64,000 nt of DNA. Source: Luteibacter mycovicinus (GTDB taxonomy: Bacteria > Pseudomonadota > Gammaproteobacteria > Xanthomonadales > Rhodanobacteraceae). Below, one piece after another: positions 42,419 to 51,159 of this stretch. The notes beneath the pieces are model-generated. The model ran no database searches and was not told the origin of the DNA. It saw only the letters and a program-made list of their open reading frames with translations. How positions within the stretch are numbered: position 1 is the first letter of the stretch; each line of letters starts with the position of its first letter. Both the position numbers and the translations under genes were made by a program. The stretch spans positions 3,032,001-3,096,000 of the forward strand of contig NZ_JQNL01000001.1 of assembly GCF_000745235.1 (NCBI RefSeq). Reading direction: 5' to 3'.

Positions 42419-44339
42419 CCGCATCCTGATCGTCGACGACAACGCCCCCACGCGCTACGCGATGCGGCGCACCGTCGAACGGCACGGCTACACCGTGCTC
42501 GAGGCAGGGACGGGGACCGAAGGTCTCGCGATGATCGCGGGCAACGACATCGCCTGCCTCGTGCTCGACGTGAACCTGCCCGACATGAGCGGTTTCGATA
42601 TCGTGCGCAAGCTGCGCGATACACCCGAAACGCTGTTGCTTCCCGTCGTGCACGTGTCCGCGGCGTCGATCGAAACGGGCGACATGATCACCGGCCTGGA
42701 AAACGGCGCGGATGCGTATCTCGTGCATCCGGTCGACCCCGATGTCCTGCTGGCGACGATCCGCACGCTCGTACGCGTGCGCGACACCGAACTGGCGCTG
42801 CGCGAGTCCGAGGCCCGCTTCCGCGAGATATTCACCAGCATCGCCGCGCCCATCGCCGTCGTGGATGCAAGCCTGTCCGTCGTCGAGTCCAACGAGGCGT
42901 TCCGTCGCCTCGTCGGTGAGGCCGGCGGAACGGACCAGCTCGATGGCTGCTTCGACGTAGGCCAGGATGAGCTGCTGGCGCAGATGCGTCAGCATGTCGC
43001 CGACAAGCATCGCTGGCGCGGCGTGCTGTGCATGAAATCCCGCACGGGCATCCGCGAAACCGAGTGGCGGATGACCCCGCACCGCGACGACACCGGTCTG
43101 GTCTTCGTCGACGACGTCACCGAACAGCGCCGGCGCGAGCGCGAGCAGCTCGAACAGATCGACACCGCGACGATGCAGCTGGCGCTGGAGATCGCCGAGC
43201 GCGAACGTACCGAGTCACAGCTGGTGCAGGCGCAGAAAATGGACGCGCTGGGCAAGCTCACCGGCGGCATCGCGCATGACTTCAACAATCTGCTGACCAG
43301 CATCATCACGGGTATCGACCTGATCAACCGCCAGGTCGAATCCGGCAAGCCGGAAGGCGTGCAACGATTCGCCGACGCCGCACTGGGCTCCGCCCGTCGC
43401 GCGGCCGCACTGACGCATCGTCTGCTTGCCTTCGCGCGTCAGCAGCCGCTCAACACGCGCTCCACGGACGTCAACGAGCGCATCCTGTCGCTCGAAGACA
43501 TGTTGCGCCGGACCATCGGTGAGCACGTGACGCTGGACCTGTTCCTCTCATCCACGCCGGTGATCGCCAGCGTGGATGCCAACCAGCTCGAGAACGCGGT
43601 GATCAATCTGGTGATCAACGCGCGCGATGCCATGCCCGGCGGAGGCACGGTCCGTGTGTCGACGCGACTCACTCATGTGAGCGGCGACGCCGAGCTGCCC
43701 AGCGGCGACTACGTGATGCTGACGGTCTCTGACAACGGGTCGGGTATCGAGCCGTCCATCCTGGATAAGGTCTTCGAACCGTTCTTCACCACCAAGCCGG
43801 TGGGGCAGGGTACGGGCCTGGGTCTGTCGATGATTTACGGCTTCGCGCGCCAGTCCGGCGGCCATGCGCGGATCAGCAGCGTCGTCGGGGAAGGCACGGA
43901 CGTGTCCCTGCTCCTGCCGGTCGGCGAGGGCGAGGTCGTCACGCCGACGCCGCACCGCGGTCCCCTGGCGGGCGGCAACGGCGAGCGCGTCCTGATCGTC
44001 GAGGACACCGAGTCGGTGCGCATGATGGCCCTGGAGATCCTTAGCGAGGCCGGCTACGTCTGTGTCGCCACGGAAGATACGGGCGAGGCACTGCGCATCC
44101 TCCGCGGAGACGACGATATCGACCTTCTGCTGACCGACATCGGCATGCCCGGCATGGACGGGCGGGAGCTCGCCGAGGTCGGCCGGGCCTGGCGGCCGAC
44201 GCTGCCGGTGCTGTTCATGACAGGCTATGCGGAAAGCGCCGCCGAGCGCACGGGTTTTCTCGGTCCCGGCATGGACATGATCACCAAGCCCTTCGAGATC
44301 GATGGCCTTCTGGAGCGTGTGCGAAACATGCTTGACTGA
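42405..44339 (+). CDS. Hybrid histidine kinase: REC-PAS-HisKA-HATPase-REC
   Basis: 644 residues. N-terminal receiver with Asp55 in [12 protein letters not shown], but the usual Lys is His108 (AYLVHPVDP). A PAS domain lies at about 130-245. HisKA has His291 in [14 protein letters not shown], then HATPase ([36 protein letters not shown]). C-terminal receiver: [10 protein letters not shown], Asp in [12 protein letters not shown], Lys in ITKPFE. The layout is that of a phosphorelay hub. With the single-domain regulator at 38453 and the kinase at 41567 it could turn RsbT release into a two-component output. Last gene of the operon; a terminator follows. Confidence 0.9.
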   Translation: MPRNNRILIVDDNAPTRYAMRRTVERHGYTVLEAGTGTEGLAMIAGNDIACLVLDVNLPDMSGFDIVRKLRDTPETLLLPVVHVSAASIETGDMITGLENGADAYLVHPVDPDVLLATIRTLVRVRDTELALRESEARFREIFTSIAAPIAVVDASLSVVESNEAFRRLVGEAGGTDQLDGCFDVGQDELLAQMRQHVADKHRWRGVLCMKSRTGIRETEWRMTPHRDDTGLVFVDDVTEQRRREREQLEQIDTATMQLALEIAERERTESQLVQAQKMDALGKLTGGIAHDFNNLLTSIITGIDLINRQVESGKPEGVQRFADAALGSARRAAALTHRLLAFARQQPLNTRSTDVNERILSLEDMLRRTIGEHVTLDLFLSSTPVIASVDANQLENAVINLVINARDAMPGGGTVRVSTRLTHVSGDAELPSGDYVMLTVSDNGSGIEPSILDKVFEPFFTTKPVGQGTGLGLSMIYGFARQSGGHARISSVVGEGTDVSLLLPVGEGEVVTPTPHRGPLAGGNGERVLIVEDTESVRMMALEILSEAGYVCVATEDTGEALRILRGDDDIDLLLTDIGMPGMDGRELAEVGRAWRPTLPVLFMTGYAESAAERTGFLGPGMDMITKPFEIDGLLERVRNMLD

Positions 44340-44397
44340 AGCGGGGTTCGTCGCCCCGCGTTCGCGCGACAACGACGGTTCGTCGACTGGAGATGCG

Positions 44398-44423
44398 GAT
44401 GCTGAGGCGTTCAGCATCTTTTT
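44398..44423 (+). terminator. Rho-independent terminator of the stressosome operon
   Basis: GATGCTGA and TCAGCATC form a perfect 8-base stem with a 5-base loop, followed by TTTTT. It lies 58 bases after the hybrid kinase stop. A second stem, GCGGGG/CCCCGC at 44341-44359, lies in front. It overlaps the leader of the following SDR gene, so it may also act on that. Confidence 0.8.
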
Positions 44424-44439
44424 ATTCAGGAGACCTTCC

Positions 44440-45450
44440 ATGACCGACGACTTTTCCGCGTCACGGCGTCGCATCGTCCAGACCGCGTCACTCGGTGCGG
44501 CCGCCGCCGCTTTTGCCGGCCCCACCTTTGCCGCCGTCGGTGCGACGGCTACAGGGGTGAGTGGCACACGCGGGCTGGTGGACCCCCGCGAGGGTTTTCC
44601 GAAACCACCCTTCGCGGCACAGAATCAACCGTGGCCCGGCCTTGCCGGCAAAATGAATCCCCGACCCGATCACGGCGAAACCAGCTACAAGGGCAGCGGT
44701 CGGCTTGCCGGCCGTAAGGCGCTGATCACAGGCGGCGATTCCGGCATCGGCCGTGCCGTCGCGATCGCGTATGCTCGTGAAGGCGCCGACGTCGCCATCA
44801 GCTACCTGCCGGATGAAGAGGCGGATGCGAAAGAAGTCATCGACCTGATCCGCAAGGCGGGACGCAAGGGCGTAGCCCTTCCCGGCGACATCCGCGATGA
44901 AGACTGGTGCAAGCAGCTCGTGCAGAAAGCCGTCGATGGCCTCGGCGGCCTGGATATCCTGGTGAATAACGCGGGACGCCAGCACAGCTTCGATTCCATT
45001 CTGGACATCTCCACCGAGTATTTCGACTGGACGATGAAGACCAATCTCTACGCGTTGTTCTGGATCACCAAGGCCGCCGTGCCGCATCTGCCGCCTGGTG
45101 CCGCCATCGTCAATACGACCTCGGTCAACGCGTACAGCCCCTCGGCCAACCTGCTCGATTACGCCACCACCAAGGGCGGAATCATGATTTTTACGAAGGC
45201 GCTGGCGAAGCAGCTGATCAAGAAGGGCATCCGTGTGAACGGCGTCGCGCCGGGCCCGTTCTGGACGCCGCTGCAGGTGTCGGGCGGCCAGACCGAAGAG
45301 AATCTGAAGAAATTCGGTGCGGATACGCCCATGGGTCGTCCCGGCCAGCCTGCCGAAATCGCGCCCATCTACGTCCAGCTCGCATCGTCCGAAGCGACCT
45401 ACGAAACCGGACAGATCGTGGGTGCCTCCGGTGGCGCGGGCAACCCGTAA
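44440..45450 (+). CDS. Tat-exported SDR family oxidoreductase
   Basis: 336 residues, AGGAGA 7 bases before ATG. The N-terminus carries a twin-arginine motif, SRRRIVQ at 8-14, a mild hydrophobic stretch and TFAA. The enzyme domain starts near 85: TGGDSGIG at 97-104 for NAD(P), NNAG, catalytic Ser in NTTSVNAY and a YATTK Tyr/Lys pair. It belongs to the YghA-like group of SDRs with an extended N-terminus. A folded, NADP-loaded enzyme sent to the periplasm would need the Tat path, which explains the signal. Substrate unknown. Confidence 0.8.
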   Translation: MTDDFSASRRRIVQTASLGAAAAAFAGPTFAAVGATATGVSGTRGLVDPREGFPKPPFAAQNQPWPGLAGKMNPRPDHGETSYKGSGRLAGRKALITGGDSGIGRAVAIAYAREGADVAISYLPDEEADAKEVIDLIRKAGRKGVALPGDIRDEDWCKQLVQKAVDGLGGLDILVNNAGRQHSFDSILDISTEYFDWTMKTNLYALFWITKAAVPHLPPGAAIVNTTSVNAYSPSANLLDYATTKGGIMIFTKALAKQLIKKGIRVNGVAPGPFWTPLQVSGGQTEENLKKFGADTPMGRPGQPAEIAPIYVQLASSEATYETGQIVGASGGAGNP

Positions 45451-45537
45451 GCCGACTGCCAAAAACGCGGATACCCCCGGACCTCCCGTTCCCCTATCAT
45501 GCGCCCACGATCGACAGGCGTTTGCAGGGGAAACGGG

Positions 45538-46794
45538 ATGTCGGAAGCAAAAGGTGGCTCGCTGCTCGGCGACCGGCGTTATGCCGCCGAGATGGACGCG
45601 CTGCAGCGGTTCGGCCGGATGGAAAAAGACGCCCAGCTTGGCGATGCGCAGGCGCAATTTCGTGTGGCCAACGCTTACGTTGAGGGAACGGCGCATGTGA
45701 CGCCGGACGCGAAGCGCGCGGCGCACTGGTTCCGGCGTGCCGCCGAGCAGGGGCACCAGGAGAGCCAGTGCCGGCTTGCCGCGCATTACGCCGACGGCCT
45801 GGGGGTATCGCGTGATCCGTTCGAGGCGGCCGGCTGGTACCGCCGCGCGGCCGAAGCCGGTTTCGCCGACGCCCAGTGCGCGCTGGGTTCCCTGTATGCG
45901 CGCGGGCAGGGTGTGAACGTCGACCGGGCGGAATCCCTCCGCTGGTGGGGGCTTGCCGCCGACCAGGGCCATGTCCAGGCCTGTGTGAATCTTGGCGTGT
46001 CCCATTACTTTGGCCGCGGCGTGCCGCGCGACGCCGAACTCGCCTTCACGTACTACAGCAAGGCGGTCGAACGCGGCCAGCCCGGCGCGGTCGGCTACGC
46101 GGATGCGCTGTGCAGCGTCGCCCACATGCTCCGCGACGGCATCGGCGTGGCGCGCGACCCGGTCATGGGCGCACGCCAGTACCGCCGTGCGGCTGAACTG
46201 GGCAGTGCCAATGCGCAGTTCGAGCTCGGCAAGATCTACCTCGAGACCAGCGATCTGGACAGCGATCGTGAACAGGCGCGTCTGTGGCTGGGTAAGGCGG
46301 CGGAGCAGGGCGATGGCGAAGCCAGGCGTCTGCTCGATGAGCTGATCGCCTCCGACGATCGCCGTGCGGTCGTGCAGGACGCGGGCGGCGCGCGGCCGGC
46401 ATCGGCAGGTTCACACGATGCAGCGTCGCAGTTCCTGCTCGGCCAGCGACTGGCGGCGGGCGACGGTGTGGCACGCAACGATACCGAAGCCGTGCGCTGG
46501 CTGACGCTCGCGGCGGAGCGCGGTCACACGGGCGCGCAGTTCGCGTTGGCCCGCATGGTCGAGGGAGGGCGCGGCGTCGAGCGCAATCCGGACGAGATGG
46601 TACGGTTGTACCGGTCGGCGGCGAACGCGGGCCACGCGGATGCCCAGTTCGAGCTCGGGGTACTTCACGAGCACGGCGACGCCGTGCCCGCCAACCTGGC
46701 CATCGCCCGGGCGTGGTATCGCAAGGCGGCGGCCCGCGGTCACCTCAAGGCGCTGCGTAAACTGGAAAAACGGCAGTGGTGGCAGTTCTGGTGA
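45538..46794 (+). CDS. Sel1-repeat protein
   Basis: 418 residues from the ATG at 45538 with AGGGG upstream. Made almost wholly of Sel1-like repeats (about nine; A-A-x-x-W-x-x-x-A-A-x-x-G-x-x-x-A-x-x-x-L-G-x-x-Y-x-x-G-x-G-V), for example at residues about 40, 75, 110, 150, 195 and 300-400. The middle, about 275-300, is a linker (DDRRAVVQDAGGARP). These TPR-like solenoids bind other proteins and serve as adaptors in signalling or host contact. There is no signal peptide, so cytoplasmic. Ends with a Trp-rich tail (QWWQFW). Confidence 0.85.
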   Translation: MSEAKGGSLLGDRRYAAEMDALQRFGRMEKDAQLGDAQAQFRVANAYVEGTAHVTPDAKRAAHWFRRAAEQGHQESQCRLAAHYADGLGVSRDPFEAAGWYRRAAEAGFADAQCALGSLYARGQGVNVDRAESLRWWGLAADQGHVQACVNLGVSHYFGRGVPRDAELAFTYYSKAVERGQPGAVGYADALCSVAHMLRDGIGVARDPVMGARQYRRAAELGSANAQFELGKIYLETSDLDSDREQARLWLGKAAEQGDGEARRLLDELIASDDRRAVVQDAGGARPASAGSHDAASQFLLGQRLAAGDGVARNDTEAVRWLTLAAERGHTGAQFALARMVEGGRGVERNPDEMVRLYRSAANAGHADAQFELGVLHEHGDAVPANLAIARAWYRKAAARGHLKALRKLEKRQWWQFW

Positions 46795-46908
46795 CCGGCG
46801 TCGGGTGAAAGGCCTGGGCGTCTATTTTCCGCGTCCATGACTTCCGGCGCTTCTCCCCGCACCGACACGCGCCCACCATCGGCGGACCGAATCCAGGGTC
46901 TCCCCCGC

Positions 46909-49542
46909 ATGCGCACTCCCCTCGTCAGCGCGATCGCCTTCGCGCTCGCCGGTCTCTCCGCCGTCGTCGCGGCCGCCCCAGCCGCCGACAGCAGCCATCT
47001 CGCCACCACCCAGCTGCCCCGAAGCGTGCGCCCGTCGCACTACGACGTGGCTGTGGTGCCGCATGCCGACAAGCTCGCCTTCGACGGCAAGGTCGCCATC
47101 ACGGTCGACGTGCTCGAGCCCACCACGTCGATCACGCTCAACGCGGTGGACATGGCGTTCGCCAACGTTACCCTGGCGCCGGTCAAGGGCAAGGTGACGT
47201 TCGCCGCGCCGAAGGTCGCCGTCAATGCCGATGCGCAGACCGCGACCTTCACCTTCGATCACGCCGTACCGGCCGGCAGCTATACGCTGTCGATGGATTA
47301 CACGGGAAAGATCGGTACGCAGCCCAACGGTCTCTTCGCGATCGATTACGACACCCGGACGTCGGGCAAGAAGCGCGCGCTCTACACGCAGTTCGAAAAC
47401 TCCGATGCCCGTCGCTTCATTCCTTCGTGGGATGAGCCGGCGTACAAGGCCACCTTCACGCTCACGGCCACGGTGCCGTCGGCCGACATGGCGGTCAACA
47501 ACATGCCGGTCGCCACGAGCAAAGACGTCGGCAACGGCCTGAAGAAGGTGACCTTCGCGCAGACGCCGAAAATGTCGACGTACCTGCTGTTCTTCGGAGT
47601 GGGCGAGTTCGATCGCGCCACCACGATGAGCGACGGTGTCGAGATCGGTGTGATCACGCAGAAAGGCCTGACCTCGCAGGCGCAGTTCACGCTCGACTCG
47701 GCCAAGGCCGTTTTGCACGAATACAACGGGTATTTCGGCGTGCCGTATCCGCTGCCGAAGCTCGACAATATCGCGTCGCCGGGTCAGAGCCAGTTCTTCG
47801 GGGCGATGGAGAACTGGGGTGCGATCTACACGTTCGAGTATGCGCTGCTGCTCGACCCGTCGATCTCCACGCAGGCCGACAAGGAAGAAGTGTTCAACAC
47901 GGCCGCTCACGAGATGGCTCACCAGTGGTTCGGCGATCTCGTCACGATGAACTGGTGGGACGACCTGTGGCTCAACGAAGGCTTCGCGTCGTGGATGGCG
48001 TCGCGTACCACGGAGCGTCTGCACCCGGAGTGGCACACGAACCTCGACGCCATTTCGATCCGCGAACAGGCGATGGGCCGCGATGCGATCGCCACCACGC
48101 ATCCGGTCGTGCAGAAGATCGACACGGTCGAACAGGCCAGTCAGGCCTTCGATTCGATCACGTATTCCAAGGGCGAATCGGTGATTCGCATGCTCGAAGC
48201 CTACGTCGGTGCCGACACGTGGCAGAAGGGCGTGCAGTCCTATATCAAGGCACATGCGTACCAGAACACGGTGTCGGATGACCTCTGGAAAGAGATCGAC
48301 GCCGCGGCCGGCAAGCCGGTCAGCACGATCGCGCATGACTTCACGCTGCAACCGGGTATTCCGCTCGTGCGTGTCGAGTCCGTATCGTGCGCCGCGGGTT
48401 CGACCACGCTCAAACTCTCGCAGGGCGAGTTCACCCGTGACCGGCCCGACAAGAAGCCGCTACTCTGGCATGTGCCGGTGATCGCGAAGACCGTCGGTGG
48501 CGCACCGTCCACGACCTTGCTCGAGAACGGCTCGGGCTCCGTCACGGTCGCCGGTTGCGGTCCGGTGCTGGTCAATGCGGGTCAGACCGCTTACTTCCGT
48601 ACCTTGTATGCACCGGCGCAGTTCACGGCCCTGAAGAACGCGTTTACGAAGCTGGATCCCATCGACCAGCTGGGCATCACCTCCGATGTGTGGGCGCTCG
48701 GCATGGCTGGCCTCCAGCCGGCGTCCGACGTGCTCGACCTGATCAAGGCGACGCCGCTGGATGCCTCGCCCTTCCTCTGGGACGACATCGCCACCGACTT
48801 CACCTCGCTGGACAGCTACTTCAAGAACAATGCCAGGGGCCGTGCCGCCCTGCGCAGGTTCGCCAGCGCGCGGCTCTCGCCCAAGCTGGCTCAGGTCGGC
48901 TGGGAGGCGAAGGCGGGTGAAGAGGCGCCCGTCGCCAATCTCCGCGCTCACCTGATCGGCAGTCTGGGCAACCTGGGCGATGCGAAGGTGATCGCCGAGG
49001 CGCGCCGTCGCTACGAGACGAACGAGGTTCCGCCCGAGTTGCGCAAGACCATCCTTGCCGTGGTCGCGACCAACGCGGACGCCGCGACGTGGGACAAGCT
49101 GCACGAACAGGCGAAGGCGGAGAAATCCCCGCTGGTGAAAGATCGCCTGTATGGCCTGCTGGCCGACCCCGTCGACGACGCGCTGGCGCAGCGCGCGCTC
49201 GACCTCGCCCTCACCGGCGAAGCCGGTCAGACCAACAGCGCGGCACTCATCTCCGGCGTCTCGCGTCGGCATCCGGAACTCGCGTTCGACTTCGCCGTGG
49301 CGCACAAGGATGCCGTGGACAAGCTCGTCGATTCCACGTCGGCAACGCGTTTCTACCCGATGCTGACCGCTGGCTCGTCCGACCTCGCTCTGGCCGACAG
49401 GATCAAGGCGTTCGCGGACAAGAGCATCGCCGCCAGCTCGCGCCGCGACACCGACACGGCGATCGCCGGTGTCCGTTATCGCAATCAGGTATTGACGCAG
49501 CGCATCCCGGCCGTGGAAGCGTGGTTAAAGAAAAACGGTTGA
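46909..49542 (+). CDS. Exported M1 family aminopeptidase
   Basis: 877 residues from the ATG at 46909. That start gives a Sec signal ending VVAA; an earlier frame to 46837 would hide it. Substrate-binding GAMEN motif at 298-302, zinc site HEMAH (His334, His338) and Glu357 in NEGFA, 18 residues after HExxH as the family requires. An ERAP1-type C-terminal helical domain covers about 500-870. It cleaves N-terminal residues from peptides in the periplasm or outside. Ends in a strong terminator at 49562. Close in size to Xanthomonas PepN-like secreted enzymes. Confidence 0.9.
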   Translation: MRTPLVSAIAFALAGLSAVVAAAPAADSSHLATTQLPRSVRPSHYDVAVVPHADKLAFDGKVAITVDVLEPTTSITLNAVDMAFANVTLAPVKGKVTFAAPKVAVNADAQTATFTFDHAVPAGSYTLSMDYTGKIGTQPNGLFAIDYDTRTSGKKRALYTQFENSDARRFIPSWDEPAYKATFTLTATVPSADMAVNNMPVATSKDVGNGLKKVTFAQTPKMSTYLLFFGVGEFDRATTMSDGVEIGVITQKGLTSQAQFTLDSAKAVLHEYNGYFGVPYPLPKLDNIASPGQSQFFGAMENWGAIYTFEYALLLDPSISTQADKEEVFNTAAHEMAHQWFGDLVTMNWWDDLWLNEGFASWMASRTTERLHPEWHTNLDAISIREQAMGRDAIATTHPVVQKIDTVEQASQAFDSITYSKGESVIRMLEAYVGADTWQKGVQSYIKAHAYQNTVSDDLWKEIDAAAGKPVSTIAHDFTLQPGIPLVRVESVSCAAGSTTLKLSQGEFTRDRPDKKPLLWHVPVIAKTVGGAPSTTLLENGSGSVTVAGCGPVLVNAGQTAYFRTLYAPAQFTALKNAFTKLDPIDQLGITSDVWALGMAGLQPASDVLDLIKATPLDASPFLWDDIATDFTSLDSYFKNNARGRAALRRFASARLSPKLAQVGWEAKAGEEAPVANLRAHLIGSLGNLGDAKVIAEARRRYETNEVPPELRKTILAVVATNADAATWDKLHEQAKAEKSPLVKDRLYGLLADPVDDALAQRALDLALTGEAGQTNSAALISGVSRRHPELAFDFAVAHKDAVDKLVDSTSATRFYPMLTAGSSDLALADRIKAFADKSIAASSRRDTDTAIAGVRYRNQVLTQRIPAVEAWLKKNG

Positions 49543-49561
49543 TCCTCAGCTGAGGGGCGGA

Positions 49562-49592
49562 CCCGCCGGTCGCGAGACCGGCGGGTTTTTTT
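49562..49592 (+). terminator. Rho-independent terminator of the aminopeptidase gene
   Basis: CCCGCCGGTC and GACCGGCGGG form a perfect 10-base stem with a GCGA tetraloop, followed by seven T residues. It starts 20 bases after the stop codon. Confidence 0.92.
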
Positions 49593-49764
49593 GTGTTCCG
49601 GATAGGAGCATTTTGGCCATCCGACAATGACCGTCGGTTGTATGACAAGCATATACGTGGATACCCACGCCTCAGCGCGACGTTGACGGCTGAGCAGCCA
49701 CGAGCGAGGTCGTTAGGGTGGAGAAGCGTGCCCGTGATGGGTAAACTTCAGGAACTCTCTAAGG

Positions 49765-50160
49765 ATGAATGTCCTCAAGCGAAGGGACTTCGCACGTTGG
49801 CAAAGGCGTCATCATCTCGACGACGCAGCTCTGTGTCAGGCCATCGGCGAAATGGAGCGCGGCTTGGTGGACGCCGATCTGGGCGGCGCGCTTTATAAAA
49901 AGCGTATCGCTCGCGAAGGTGGTGGAAAGCGTGGTGGTTACCGCACGCTGTTGGCAGCACAGATGGGTTCGCGATACGTTTTCCTGCATGGCTTCCTGAA
50001 GAGCGATGTGCCGAACGTCACGTCTTCGGAGAAGAGAGCGCTTCAGTGTCTCGGTTACACCGTTTTATCCATGTCGACGAAAGCGGTCGCGCAGGCTCTT
50101 AAGGAAGGTTCACTACTGGAGGTTGGCTGTGACAAGCAAGATCATCGAATCCGCACGTAA
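49765..50160 (+). CDS. RelE/HigB-type toxin
   Basis: 131 residues. The family pattern is visible: RRDFARWQRRHHLDDAALCQAIGEMERGLVDADLGGALYKKRIAREGGGKRGGYRTLLAAQMGSRY in short pieces, then VFLHGF and a C-terminal helix. GGG-KRGG-RTL is the RNA-contact strand of this RelE group (PF06296-like). Such toxins cleave mRNA, often on ribosomes. The antitoxin follows and overlaps by 32 bases. The locus is lower in GC than its neighbours. Inactive versions are possible, but the conserved basic residues are present. Confidence 0.75.
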   Translation: MNVLKRRDFARWQRRHHLDDAALCQAIGEMERGLVDADLGGALYKKRIAREGGGKRGGYRTLLAAQMGSRYVFLHGFLKSDVPNVTSSEKRALQCLGYTVLSMSTKAVAQALKEGSLLEVGCDKQDHRIRT

Positions 50161-50311
50161 AGACATGCTGGCCTTCCATAAGGCTCGTCTTATTGACGAT
50201 GTAAGGATGCGAGAGTTCGAGGCGATTTGCGCGGCATCCGCACGCGAGGTTCCTTCGGACGACAACATCCTTTCGGATGAGTACCTAGGGGCTTCTCTGC
50301 AGCAAGCCTAA
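50129..50311 (+). CDS. Short antitoxin-like protein without HTH
   Basis: 60 residues from a GTG at 50129 with GGAGG 7 bases upstream. The first half, VTSKIIESARKDMLAFHKARLIDDVRM in pieces and REFEAIC, matches the toxin-binding N-terminus of HigA/XRE-type antitoxins. The full family continues with an XRE HTH of about 40 residues, which is absent; the gene stops after DNILSDEYLGASLQQA. It overlaps the toxin gene by 32 bases. It could be a minimal antitoxin that binds the toxin but not DNA, or a truncated remnant. Confidence 0.6.
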   Translation: MTSKIIESARKDMLAFHKARLIDDVRMREFEAICAASAREVPSDDNILSDEYLGASLQQA

Positions 50312-51156
50312 GCCGCGCAGGCGGCCATCAACGCATCCCGAAAACACGGCGCATCCACCAGCCGTGCCGCCAGCGTTCCCTTGAACGCATCCCCGGTGCC
50401 ACAGGTCGGCACGCGGTAAAGATCCGCCTGATCGCCATAACGATCGCTGCCGTGCGACACCAGGCAGCTCTTGTCCAGCGACACCACCACGGTGCCCGCG
50501 CAAAGGCGTCGGGCGAGGGCGTTGATCGTCGTGTCGTCCATGCCGGTCACCGCACTCGCGGTGATGTCGATCGACAGAAACCGTCCGCAGCACCGCGCGA
50601 ATTCATGCAGGCTCAGCAGAAGGATATCGGTGCTGGCGAACTCGCGTACCGACAGACCCGGCGGCAGCGGGCCCGGATCGAGAATACGGATGAGCCGGTG
50701 CGCGCCCGCGAGGTCCAGCGTCGCGGCAATGGTGTCGATATTGGCTTCGGTCGAAGCCAGGAGGATCTTCGCGCCTTCGAACAGATCCTTCTGCGCCGCG
50801 ACGAACGCCATCGACAGATGGTCATTGGCGCCCGACGACAGCGCGGACAAGGTCTGGCCTTTCGCATCGACAATGAGGGCCGTACGCCCGGTGCGCACAC
50901 CGGTCGTCGACTGCCAGCGCGCATCGACCAGCGGCGGAAGCCCCGAGGGATCGATGACGTCGTCACCAATGGCGGCGATCAGTCCCGTCGACACACCGGC
51001 CTGCGACGCGGCGACCGCCTGGTGAAAGGCCTTGCCGCCCGGACGACGCTCGAAGCTGTCGGCATAGGCAGGCTCGCCAGAGCGGGGAAGGGCTGGCGTC
51101 TGCCAGCGCTCTTCCTCGCTGTAACCGCCGACAACGAGCAAGCGTACCGACGACAC
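50308..51156 (-). CDS. PfkB-family carbohydrate/nucleoside kinase
   Basis: 282 residues, ribokinase fold. Signature motifs: GGKAFHQAVAAS at 40-51, where family members read GGKGxNQA, so His45 replaces the usual Asn; and CGTGDAFKGTLAARL near 255-269 with the catalytic Asp. It starts 3 bases after the NupC-type transporter ends, so the two are co-transcribed. This suggests phosphorylation of the ribosyl part of imported nucleosides. The substitution makes the sugar uncertain. Its end overlaps the antitoxin end by 4 bases. Confidence 0.7.
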   Translation of the reverse strand: MSSVRLLVVGGYSEEERWQTPALPRSGEPAYADSFERRPGGKAFHQAVAASQAGVSTGLIAAIGDDVIDPSGLPPLVDARWQSTTGVRTGRTALIVDAKGQTLSALSSGANDHLSMAFVAAQKDLFEGAKILLASTEANIDTIAATLDLAGAHRLIRILDPGPLPPGLSVREFASTDILLLSLHEFARCCGRFLSIDITASAVTGMDDTTINALARRLCAGTVVVSLDKSCLVSHGSDRYGDQADLYRVPTCGTGDAFKGTLAARLVDAPCFRDALMAACAA

Positions 51157-51159
51157 GCC

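Noticed and set aside
44488..48351. Minus-strand frames of 545 and 509 codons across the SDR, Sel1 and aminopeptidase genes
   Set aside because: Arg-rich translations without family pattern, opposite to well-supported genes.
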